A DNA stretch of 64,000 bases, taken from positions 25,331 to 89,330 of the forward strand of contig JAILBQ010000033.1 in the NCBI GenBank assembly GCA_024680815.1. The letters run 5' to 3'. The DNA comes from Lachnospiraceae bacterium. GTDB lineage: Bacteria; Bacillota; Clostridia; Lachnospirales; Lachnospiraceae. Positions 9,770-17,562 of this stretch are shown one piece after another. Every line of letters begins with the position of its first letter. The first letter of the stretch is position 1. The notes beneath the pieces were generated by a model. That model was not told where the DNA came from and ran no database searches. It worked only from the letters and a program-made list of their open reading frames with translations. The translations under genes were made by a program, and so were the position numbers.

Positions 9770-11208
9770 AGCAGGTCTTTGTGGTTTTTGATGACAGACC
9801 TGAACCTCCGGCGCAGATCCGGCAGATCATTGGCTCCAAATCCTTTGGAAACGTGATCTTAAGACGTCGTACACTAAGGGAGAGGCTTAAGGTTCAATCC
9901 GGAGAAGCAGGCTTCATTCTGTTTGAAAGAGATACGGAAAAAGTGTTTTCGTCTCTTACGGACGGGGCCGCGGTTATTCACCTTTTTTCCTCGGCTGCCG
10001 TTGCGGACGAGAGAGAGTACCGGGTGATTCTCCAAAAGGCTGCTTATGCGGAGGAGACATATCAGCTTTGTGCGGCAAGGAGCTCCGGCGGGAGCTGTCC
10101 CTGCGGGGCTGTGTTTCGGAATAAAAAGGAATGGAAACGCGCTCTGGAAGAGGAGCCCGGGCCGGAGGGCCTTAAGGAGAGGTTCGGGAAATATCCCGGA
10201 ATCCGCTCTGACGCGTTTTTCGACCTTACGGATATACAGAGTTTTTTAAGCTTTTTAACCAGCGGTTTTGAGGCCCGTTTCTTTAACCGGCTTGACGGTG
10301 ACGAATTCACCGTTACAAAACGCTCGGAAAACCGGGAAAAGATCCGTGCGGAGTATGAATTTTACCGGCTTCTGCCGGACTCGATGAAGCCCTGGTTTGT
10401 TATGCCCTATGATTATTCGGAGGATGATAAGGGAGCTTCATATACCATGGAAAGAATGCACATGACGGATCTGGCTGTTCGTTTTGTGCACGGAGCCATC
10501 GGAAAGGATGAATTTGAACGGATCCTTTCTTTGCTGTTCCGGTTTATTTCCGGGCGTTCTGCAAAGATAAGTACCGGGGAAGAGGCCGAAGCTTTAAGAA
10601 AACGGCTTTATATCGACAAGGTAAAAGAACGTATTAAAGTATTTCTGTCGATACCGGAGGCGAAGGCTATAGAAGCGGCAGTTGCGGCCATGAGTCCGTA
10701 TGCCTCTCTTCAGGCGATAGAAAACGAATATGAGGAGCTTTATGAAACGTTAAGAGCCGGGAAACCGGAAAAAAATATTCTGGTTATAGGGCACGGAGAT
10801 CTTTGTTTTTCCAACATTCTTTATCAGCCGGATGCGGACTTTATAAGATTTATTGACCCGAGGGGCGGTCTTAAGGAGGAGGATATCTGGACGGATCCCT
10901 ATTACGACGTGGCCAAGCTTTCCCATTCCGCCTGCGGCGGTTATGATCTTATAAACAGCGCCCAGTATCAGATTGTGGTGGATTCGAAGCTGAACATGGC
11001 TCTTAAACCGGATATGGATACAGGTGAATATGCGCATCTTTTCAGGAAATATGCACAGGAGGCAGGGTTTCGTTTTGAGCTTGTGCGCCTGTTTGAGTGT
11101 TCGCTCTTTCTCTCCATGCTGCCGCTGCATATAGACAGGCCCCAGAAGGTACTGGCCTTTATTCTGAACGCGGCTTCGATTCTGAAGGAACTAAAGGAGA
11201 ACGGATGA
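9766..11208 (+). CDS. Aminoglycoside-phosphotransferase-like kinase with unknown N-terminal domain
   Basis: 480 residues. Residues ~1-150 have no family I recognise; the first lines (VFVVFDDRPEPPAQIR) may be a nucleotidyl- or Rossmann-type fold. From ~155 on it resembles APH/choline-kinase proteins: KR-containing strand ~183, catalytic HGDLCFSNILY near residue 345 (HGDxxxxN) and metal-binding FIDPRGG near 367. Such kinases act on small molecules or sugars in capsule loci. It overlaps by 4 bp a HAD phosphatase of the EcbF/BcbF kind, so the two probably act on related phosphorylated intermediates. The substrate is unknown. Confidence 0.7.
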   Translation: MKQVFVVFDDRPEPPAQIRQIIGSKSFGNVILRRRTLRERLKVQSGEAGFILFERDTEKVFSSLTDGAAVIHLFSSAAVADEREYRVILQKAAYAEETYQLCAARSSGGSCPCGAVFRNKKEWKRALEEEPGPEGLKERFGKYPGIRSDAFFDLTDIQSFLSFLTSGFEARFFNRLDGDEFTVTKRSENREKIRAEYEFYRLLPDSMKPWFVMPYDYSEDDKGASYTMERMHMTDLAVRFVHGAIGKDEFERILSLLFRFISGRSAKISTGEEAEALRKRLYIDKVKERIKVFLSIPEAKAIEAAVAAMSPYASLQAIENEYEELYETLRAGKPEKNILVIGHGDLCFSNILYQPDADFIRFIDPRGGLKEEDIWTDPYYDVAKLSHSACGGYDLINSAQYQIVVDSKLNMALKPDMDTGEYAHLFRKYAQEAGFRFELVRLFECSLFLSMLPLHIDRPQKVLAFILNAASILKELKENG

Positions 11209-11615
11209 AATACCGGGATTACAGCTTTATATTTGACGTTGACGGTACGCTCTGCCCGCTGAAACGGGAGGATGAGCGCTACGAGGATCTCGTGCCGTAC
11301 GGGGAAATGGTGGAAAAGATACGGGAATACAAGGCTCAGGGCGCAAGAATAGTGATACTCACCTCCCGCAACATGCGTTCGTACCAGAACAATATAGGGC
11401 TTATCAATGCCAATACCGCGAAGGTGCTTTTAGCCTGGCTGGATAAGTGGGAGATTCCCTATGATGAGATTATCTACGGAAAGCCCTGGGCGGGGGAACA
11501 CGGGTTTTATGTGGATGACCGGACCGTACGGCCGGAGGAGTTTTTAACACGCACCACGGAAGAGCTTGAAGAACTGTGCGCGCGTGACAGGTGTTCCCGG
11601 GAGGCCGGAGAATGA
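11205..11615 (+). CDS. HAD-family capsule-biosynthesis-type phosphatase (EcbF/BcbF-like)
   Basis: 136 residues from the ATG at 11205, which overlaps the stop of the kinase gene and has an AAGGAG ribosome site; a longer in-frame reading from 11097 lies within the kinase and is rejected. HAD motif I is FDVDGTLCP, motif II is VILTSRN (Ser position), followed by KPWAGEHGFYVDDRTV as the motif III/IV region. There is no cap domain. The size and the motif II/IV wording match the small phosphatases of Pasteurella and E. coli capsule loci. The substrate is not known. Confidence 0.82.
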   Translation: MKYRDYSFIFDVDGTLCPLKREDERYEDLVPYGEMVEKIREYKAQGARIVILTSRNMRSYQNNIGLINANTAKVLLAWLDKWEIPYDEIIYGKPWAGEHGFYVDDRTVRPEEFLTRTTEELEELCARDRCSREAGE

Positions 11616-12988
11616 GAAGGGTTTTCGGCTATATAGAGAAATATCTGGGGTTTTACAGGCGAAACGGGCTTAAACGCTCCCTGGCACGGGGGGCGGAGGA
11701 GATTTCGGCACGAAGGTCGGATATGATTTATAACGAGCTCGTTCACAGAACCCGAAGCGCAAGGTTTTCCGGCAGGACGAAACAAAGCACTCAGAGAGAT
11801 GCTGTAAAACGCAGTGCCCTTATAACCGGAGCCAGAAAATACAGCGTTATTGTTCCGGCGTATGAGACCAATCCGGATTATTTGAGCAGAATGATAGTGT
11901 CTGTTCTGCATCAGACCTGGGGCAATATTGAGCTTATTATAGTTGACGGAAGCGTTAGCAATACCGTTTGTGAGACGGTGGAAGCGTTCAGGGATCCTCG
12001 GATCCGGTACCTGAGGCTCAGCGAGAATCTCGGTATTTCGGGAAATACCAACATTGCGCTGTCGAAGGCTTCGGGAGAGTACGTACTCTTTGTTGATCAT
12101 GACGATTTTATTGAGCACAATGCGGTGGAGGAAATCGAAAAGGCAGTACGGGACGGAGCTGAGCTTGTTTATACCGATGAGGACAAATATGACGGGGCAA
12201 GGGACCGCTTTTTCTGCCCTAACAGGAAACCCGGATATAATAAGGATCTTCTGCTCTCCAATAACTATATCTGTCATCTGACAGCGGTCAGAACCTCACT
12301 CGCACGCCGGGTGGGGGGCTTTCGAAGCGAATTTGACGGCGCTCAGGACTATGATTTTATTTTACGCTGTACGGAGGAGATTGGACAAACAAAAATCAGG
12401 CATGTTCCCAGGGTACTTTATCACTGGAGGGTTCATCCTTCTTCCACTGCGGGTAATCCTTCCAGCAAACGCTATGCCTATGAAAGCGGGAAGCGGGTGC
12501 TGGAGAGCTATCTTGAACGCCGGTCAATTAAAGGGGAGGTGAAGCACACGGGTCACCTCGGCTTTTACAGGATCGAATATGCTCCGAAGGATGTGCCTGA
12601 GGGATATGTGCTTTTCCTCGATTCCCGCCTGATTCCTCTTACGGAGCACTATGAGAAGAGGATGGCTTCCTATCTTGCGAGAGAGGATATCGGCGCGGTG
12701 GGTGCAAGGATCATCGACCGGACGGGCCGGATTGTCTCCAACGGATATACAGGGGATATGAACGGAAAAATCCGGGGAAAATACTGCGGAATGAACCGCT
12801 GTTTTTCCGGCTACATGCACAGGGCGGATATGCAGCAGGATATTGAGGCGGTTTCAAACAGGGCCTGCCTTGTGCGCGCGGAGCTGGCGGATTGCTACCA
12901 GAAAAATTCCTGGCGGATGTTTGAGGAAATCCGCGCAAAGGGCTACCTTGTGCTTGTAGATCCCGAAATAGTATTTAAAAAGACATGA
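11612..12988 (+). CDS. GT2 glycosyltransferase
   Basis: 458 residues from the ATG at 11612, which overlaps the phosphatase stop and has GGAGG upstream; the in-frame GTG at 11591 is less likely. A basic N-terminal ~75 residues may contact the membrane. A full GT2 domain follows: YSVIVPAYETNPDYL, LIIVDGSVSN, GISGNTNIAL, VDHDDFIEHN (DxD), YTDEDKYD, NNYICHL and FDGAQDYDFILR. The remaining ~130 residues resemble the start of a second GT2 domain that lacks its nucleotide-binding half, so only one active site is expected. Role: surface polysaccharide synthesis. Confidence 0.87.
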   Translation: MRRVFGYIEKYLGFYRRNGLKRSLARGAEEISARRSDMIYNELVHRTRSARFSGRTKQSTQRDAVKRSALITGARKYSVIVPAYETNPDYLSRMIVSVLHQTWGNIELIIVDGSVSNTVCETVEAFRDPRIRYLRLSENLGISGNTNIALSKASGEYVLFVDHDDFIEHNAVEEIEKAVRDGAELVYTDEDKYDGARDRFFCPNRKPGYNKDLLLSNNYICHLTAVRTSLARRVGGFRSEFDGAQDYDFILRCTEEIGQTKIRHVPRVLYHWRVHPSSTAGNPSSKRYAYESGKRVLESYLERRSIKGEVKHTGHLGFYRIEYAPKDVPEGYVLFLDSRLIPLTEHYEKRMASYLAREDIGAVGARIIDRTGRIVSNGYTGDMNGKIRGKYCGMNRCFSGYMHRADMQQDIEAVSNRACLVRAELADCYQKNSWRMFEEIRAKGYLVLVDPEIVFKKT

Positions 12989-13950
12989 ACGAAGTTACGG
13001 TTATTATTCCGAATTACAAAGGTGTTGCCTGTATAGCTGCCTGTCTTGATTCCCTTAAGAAACAGGATTTCAGGGGATTCGACATTATTGTGGTGGACAA
13101 CTGTTCCGCTGACGGCAGCGCCGAAACGGTGGAGCGGGACTATCCTGAGGCGCAGCTTGTCAGGCTCTCCGAGAATTTCGGTTTTTCCAGGGCGGTGAAT
13201 GAGGGGCTGAAGCGTTCTGACAGTCCCTATGTTCTGCTGCTCAATAACGATACCGTGGCAGATGAGGCCTTTGTGGGAAATCTGTACCGGGCCATACAGG
13301 CGGACGAATCCGTTTTCAGCGTGGCCGCAAAGATGCTGATGATGAAGAAGCCCGACAGAATTGACGGCGCCGGGGATTTTTACTGTGCTCTGGGCTGGGC
13401 CTACGCCAGCGGAAAGGGAAAAAAGAGCGGCAGCCGCTCCAGGGTCAGGGATGTCTTTGCCGCCTGCGGCGGTGCGGCTATTTACCGCAGAAAAATCCTT
13501 GATGAGATAGGCTGGTTTGATGAATTCCATTTTGCATATCTTGAGGATGTGGATATCGGATACCGGGCCAGAATCATGGGATACCGTAACGTATATGAAC
13601 CCTCTGCGGTTGTATACCATCTGGGAAGCGGGGTGACAGGCTCCAGGTACAACAGCTTCAAGGTGCGTATTTCCGCCAGGAACAATATGTATATTATAAT
13701 GAAAAACATGCCGACCCTTCAGATTATCCTTAATTTCCCCTTCCTTCTTGCGGGGTTCGGTGTGAAGGCTTTGTTTTTCATTTTCGCAGGCTACGGCAGG
13801 GAGTATCTGTCCGGAATCAAACGGGGATATCTGCTTTGCCGTGAAAGCAAAAAGTATCCGTATTCTTCGAGTAATTTCAAAAACTACGCGCGGATACAGC
13901 TGGAGCTTTATATCAATACTTTCAGAAGGATTTTGGAGTTTATTGTATGA
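12985..13950 (+). CDS. GT2 glycosyltransferase, rhamnosyltransferase-like
   Basis: 321 residues. Single GT2 domain: VTVIIPNYKGVACI, IIVVDNCSADGSAE, LVRLSENFGFSRAVNEG, LLLNNDTVAD (DxD equivalent), GGAAIYRRKILDEIG and FHFAYLEDVDIGYRAR, the pattern of WbbL-type rhamnosyl- or related transferases. The C-terminus has a hydrophobic stretch (FPFLLAGFGVKALFFIFAGY) likely to lie in or on the membrane. It overlaps both neighbours by 4 bp. The donor is inferred only by resemblance. Confidence 0.88.
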   Translation: MNEVTVIIPNYKGVACIAACLDSLKKQDFRGFDIIVVDNCSADGSAETVERDYPEAQLVRLSENFGFSRAVNEGLKRSDSPYVLLLNNDTVADEAFVGNLYRAIQADESVFSVAAKMLMMKKPDRIDGAGDFYCALGWAYASGKGKKSGSRSRVRDVFAACGGAAIYRRKILDEIGWFDEFHFAYLEDVDIGYRARIMGYRNVYEPSAVVYHLGSGVTGSRYNSFKVRISARNNMYIIMKNMPTLQIILNFPFLLAGFGVKALFFIFAGYGREYLSGIKRGYLLCRESKKYPYSSSNFKNYARIQLELYINTFRRILEFIV

Positions 13951-15350
13951 TCCGGGACAATCAGCGTCTCTTTAACAGAATACATGTTCTTCTGGACGCA
14001 ATGGTCATTGCCGCTTCCTATTCGCTGGCCATTGTGATCCGTTTTATGACACCCCTTGCCAATACGGCGGTGTATCACCTGACCTATGATCTTTATTTCC
14101 TGCCGCTGCCGTTTCTGGTGGTGGGCTATCTTTTCCTGTACTATGAATTCGATCTGTACAATTCCAAACGGGCTTCCGGCAGGAAAAGGGAACTGTACAA
14201 CATCATAAAAGCGAATACGGTGGGGATGATTGTTTTCATAGTTGTGCTCTATGTTATGAAGCAGCCCCATTTTTCCCGGCTGATGATCTTTATTTTCTTC
14301 ATGCTGAATATTTTCCTGACAACACTGGAAAGAAACGTTGTGCGTTATGTTCTCAGGCTCATACGTAAAAAAGGCTTCAATATCAAGTATGTGCTTCTGG
14401 TGGGTTATTCAAAGTCCGCGGAAAGCTATGTGGACAGGATACTCCGGAATCCCCAGTGGGGCTATGTCATCCGCGGCATTCTGGACGATAATATCGAGGC
14501 GGGGGTTGAGTACCGAGGAGTAAAGGTGCTGGGCAGAATCGGAAATCTGGAATATATTCTTCCGGAAAACAAGCTGGACGAAATAGCAATCACCTTAAGC
14601 CTTAACGAATACGGGAAGCTGGAGAGAATCGTCGGACTCTGCGAAAAGTCGGGCGTACATACCCAGTTCATTCCCGACTATAACAGGGTTATTCCCTCAA
14701 GGCCCTATATGGAGGATGTGGAAGGCCTTCCGGTAATAAATATCCGTCATGTTCCCCTTACCAATTCTCTTAACATCGTGGCAAAGCGGATTGTGGATAT
14801 TCTGGGCTCCTTCTTCCTTATAGTAATCTTTTCTCCGGTGATGCTTGTCTCGGCAGTTGCCGTGAAAATTTCATCCCCGGGTCCGGTTATTTTCAAGCAG
14901 ACCCGGGTTGGTTTACATAATAAAAATTTCAGAATGTATAAATTCCGTACTATGGTCATGCAGGACGAGGAATCCGAGAAAGATGCCTGGACAGTACCGA
15001 ATGACCCGAGGGTGACAAAGGTGGGTAAGCTCCTCAGGCGTACCAGTATGGATGAGCTTCCGCAGCTTTTCAATATTCTTAAAGGGAATATGAGCATCGT
15101 GGGGCCCAGGCCTGAGCGCCCCCAGTTTGTGGAGAAGTACAGGGAAGAAATTCCCCGCTATATGATAAAGCATCAGGTGCGTCCGGGCCTTACGGGCTGG
15201 GCGCAGGTGAACGGTCTCAGAGGGGACACCTCCATAGAGAAACGTGTCGAGTATGATCTTTTCTACATCGAAAACTGGACCATGGCTTTTGACATAAAGA
15301 TCATGTTTCTTACCCTGTTTAAGGGATTTGTAAATTCCAACGCCTACTAG
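13947..15350 (+). CDS. Polyprenyl glycosylphosphotransferase (initiating sugar transferase)
   Basis: 467 residues. Four hydrophobic helices fill residues ~10-125, then a CoA-binding-like Rossmann region (VLLVGYSKSAESYV), a further helix, and the bacterial sugar transferase domain with KRIVDILGS, SPGPVIFKQTRVG, FRTM, DELPQLFNILKGNMSIVGPRP and RPGLTGWAQVNG. This enzyme transfers a sugar-1-phosphate onto undecaprenyl phosphate to begin repeat-unit assembly, as WbaP and related proteins do. It marks this cluster as a lipid-carrier-dependent polysaccharide pathway. It is the last gene of the run before a gap with its own promoter. Confidence 0.94.
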   Translation: MIRDNQRLFNRIHVLLDAMVIAASYSLAIVIRFMTPLANTAVYHLTYDLYFLPLPFLVVGYLFLYYEFDLYNSKRASGRKRELYNIIKANTVGMIVFIVVLYVMKQPHFSRLMIFIFFMLNIFLTTLERNVVRYVLRLIRKKGFNIKYVLLVGYSKSAESYVDRILRNPQWGYVIRGILDDNIEAGVEYRGVKVLGRIGNLEYILPENKLDEIAITLSLNEYGKLERIVGLCEKSGVHTQFIPDYNRVIPSRPYMEDVEGLPVINIRHVPLTNSLNIVAKRIVDILGSFFLIVIFSPVMLVSAVAVKISSPGPVIFKQTRVGLHNKNFRMYKFRTMVMQDEESEKDAWTVPNDPRVTKVGKLLRRTSMDELPQLFNILKGNMSIVGPRPERPQFVEKYREEIPRYMIKHQVRPGLTGWAQVNGLRGDTSIEKRVEYDLFYIENWTMAFDIKIMFLTLFKGFVNSNAY

Positions 15351-15385
15351 AACCCGAAGCTTAAAAAAACCAAACCTTGTGCCTT

Positions 15386-15438
15386 CCACCTATGTATTGA
15401 CAACATATTGTGGTTTGAGTTACATTAATACATAGTGG
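15386..15438 (+). promoter_or_regulatory. Sigma-A promoter enclosed in an inverted repeat, before the LCP gene
   Basis: TTGACA (15397-15402), 17-bp spacer and a weaker TTACAT (15420-15425). The promoter lies inside a dyad: CCACCTATGTATT at 15386-15398 and AATACATAGTGG at 15427-15438 are inverted copies apart from one extra C in the left arm. Inverted repeats bracketing the -35 and -10 in this way are typical of operators, or could form a stem that competes with the promoter. No regulator gene is nearby. Confidence 0.6.
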
Positions 15439-15469
15439 TTTTAAGATTGTGAAAGGCTGAGGTTTGGTT

Positions 15470-16555
15470 ATGGAGGGAAGATCTTCAAGAAGGCGTGCGA
15501 AAAAGCGCCGCCGGGTCGTACTGTTTGTAATAGAAATACTGGTGCTTTTAATTGCGCTTGGTGTGCTGCTTGTGGTACTGAAGCTGGACAAGGCCGATAC
15601 GGGGAACAAGGAGAGCGTAATCAACGCGGCAGTCAATGAAGAGGTGGCCGAGCAGGTTGAAAGCGAGGATAACTCCTGGAAGATGAGCGGATACAAGAAT
15701 ATCGCCCTTTTTGGAGTGGATTCCCGGGAGGACGGCAATCTGGACAAGGGAGCCAGAACGGATACGATAATCGTGGCTTCACTGGACAACGAAACCGGGG
15801 ATATAAAGCTTTGCTCCGTTTTCAGGGATACATATCTCAATATCGGAAACGATATTTACAACAAGGCAAATTCCGCTTACCATCAGGGCGGACCCGAACA
15901 GGCGATACAGATGCTTAACTCCAATCTGGATATGGACATCACGGACTATATAACTGTGAATTTCCGGGCCCTGGTGGATACGATCGATGATCTCGGCGGT
16001 GTGGAGATAGATATTATGCAGGAGGAAATTCATTTCCTTAACGACTATCAGATAGGAACGGCGGAGGCCATCGGTATTCCGCAGAGTCAGATTGTGAACG
16101 TCACATCGCCGGGAATGCAGACCCTGAACGGCCTTCAGGCCACATCCTACTGCCGGATACGATATACAAAGGGCGACGATTTCAAAAGGGCGGAACGCCA
16201 GCGGATGGTACTTACCCAGATTGCAGACAAGGCAAAGGCTTCTGACGTTTCCACTCTTAATGATATTATTGACGACATTCTGCCGAAGGTAAAGACCAGC
16301 TTCACAAAGGCTGAGCTGGTGGAATACGCCGCCAGGGCAGCGGGTATGAATATAGCCGAACAGAGCGGCTTCCCCTTTGAACGGGTTACGGGAAACATGG
16401 GCAAGGCGGGAAGCTCGGTGGTGGCTGATGATTTTGCGAATAATGTGGTGGAATTCCATGCCTTCCTTTTCGGGGATTCCGAATATACTCCTTCCCAGAC
16501 GGTGCTTGATATCAGCAGCAAGGTTCATTCAGACCGGGTCAAAAACGGGCTATGA
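15470..16555 (+). CDS. LytR-CpsA-Psr (LCP) family glycopolymer ligase
   Basis: 361 residues from the ATG at 15470; an in-frame TTG at 15464 would add two residues. A basic cytoplasmic tail is followed by one membrane helix at ~17-40. The extracellular LCP domain shows KNIALFGVDSRE, ARTDTIIVASLD, SVFRDTYLNIG and the CRIRYTKGDDFKRAERQR block, whose Arg/Asp residues bind the pyrophosphate of lipid-linked glycans. LCP enzymes attach wall teichoic acid or capsular polysaccharide to peptidoglycan, so this is the probable final step of the pathway encoded to the left. Confidence 0.93.
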   Translation: MEGRSSRRRAKKRRRVVLFVIEILVLLIALGVLLVVLKLDKADTGNKESVINAAVNEEVAEQVESEDNSWKMSGYKNIALFGVDSREDGNLDKGARTDTIIVASLDNETGDIKLCSVFRDTYLNIGNDIYNKANSAYHQGGPEQAIQMLNSNLDMDITDYITVNFRALVDTIDDLGGVEIDIMQEEIHFLNDYQIGTAEAIGIPQSQIVNVTSPGMQTLNGLQATSYCRIRYTKGDDFKRAERQRMVLTQIADKAKASDVSTLNDIIDDILPKVKTSFTKAELVEYAARAAGMNIAEQSGFPFERVTGNMGKAGSSVVADDFANNVVEFHAFLFGDSEYTPSQTVLDISSKVHSDRVKNGL

Positions 16556-17538
16556 CAGAGCGGGTGGCGGATATCATCATCCTTACCTATAAACCGGATA
16601 AAGAGCTGTTTGACCATCTGGATATGCTTAAAAAACAGACCGTAAAGCCCGGGAAAATCATACTGATGAATACGGGTGAGCCGTATCTGTCCCGGCTTCT
16701 GTCAGGAACGGACTATGCCGGGCGGTATCCCGGTCTGGAAATACACCACGTTTCCGAAATGGAGTTTAACCACGGAAAAACGCGGAATCAGGCGGCTTCC
16801 CATTCTGAGGCGCCGTTTCTTGTTTTTATGACACAGGACGCGGGACCCGCCGACGGACATCTCCTGGAGGAGCTTTTAAAGCCTTTTGAAGATCAGACGG
16901 TTTCGGTTTCCTATGCCCGTCAGCTTCCGAGGGAGGACTGCAGCGCTTCGGAGAGATACAACCGGATTTTTAATTATCCGGATGAAGAGCGTTCCAAGGG
17001 GCAGGAGGATCTTGCGGAGCTTGGAATTAAGACTTTCTTCTGCTCAAATGTCTGCGCCTGCTACCGGAGAAGCGACTTTGACGCAGCCGGCGGATTTGTG
17101 GACAGTACGATTTTTAACGAGGATATGATTTATGCCGCGGGGCAGGTAAGGGCGGGAAAGAAGATATATTACGCGGCCAAAGCAAGGGTCCGGCATTCAC
17201 ACGATTATTCGGCAAAAAAACAGTTTAAACGAAACTTTGATCTCGGGGTGTCCCAGGCGGATCACCCCGAGATTTTTTCAGGGGTTTCCAGCGTGGGCGA
17301 GGGAAAGAAGCTTGTACGGGGTTGTGTGGTTTATCTTTTTTCCCGGGGAAAGCTACTGGAAATTCCCGGCTATCTCGTGAAATGCGCCGCCAGGTACCTG
17401 GGCTACCGCAGGGGTCTTAATTACAGGAAGCTGAAAAGAGAAAAAATACTCAGGTTTACCGCCAGCCCGAATTACTGGCTGAGACTTTGGGATGCGGAGT
17501 CCGAAAAAGGCGCTTTAAAGGAGTATGAAAAAAGATAA
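16552..17538 (+). CDS. GT2 glycosyltransferase, rhamnosyltransferase type
   Basis: 328 residues. Features are ADIIILTYKPDKELF, a GKTRNQAASHS segment, FMTQDAGPAD (DxD-like), YARQLPREDCSASERY, and the FNEDMIYAAGQV and RHSHDYS stretches of rhamnosyltransferases of the RfbF/RgpB-like group. The ATG overlaps the LCP stop. The C-terminal 80 residues have a basic amphipathic character compatible with membrane binding. It may add the last or a branching sugar; only 24 bp separate it from glmS. Confidence 0.85.
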   Translation: MTERVADIIILTYKPDKELFDHLDMLKKQTVKPGKIILMNTGEPYLSRLLSGTDYAGRYPGLEIHHVSEMEFNHGKTRNQAASHSEAPFLVFMTQDAGPADGHLLEELLKPFEDQTVSVSYARQLPREDCSASERYNRIFNYPDEERSKGQEDLAELGIKTFFCSNVCACYRRSDFDAAGGFVDSTIFNEDMIYAAGQVRAGKKIYYAAKARVRHSHDYSAKKQFKRNFDLGVSQADHPEIFSGVSSVGEGKKLVRGCVVYLFSRGKLLEIPGYLVKCAARYLGYRRGLNYRKLKREKILRFTASPNYWLRLWDAESEKGALKEYEKR

Positions 17539-17562
17539 TAAGGTTTACAAGGAGTATCAGGT

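Noticed and set aside
15779..16528. 249-codon minus-strand frame within the LCP gene
   Set aside because: No family resemblance and fully inside a convincing LCP gene; shadow.
17539..17562. Possible glmS ribozyme before glmS
   Set aside because: Only 24 bp separate glmS from the preceding gene; the ribozyme needs well over 100 nt and no conserved core is seen in the upstream coding region.
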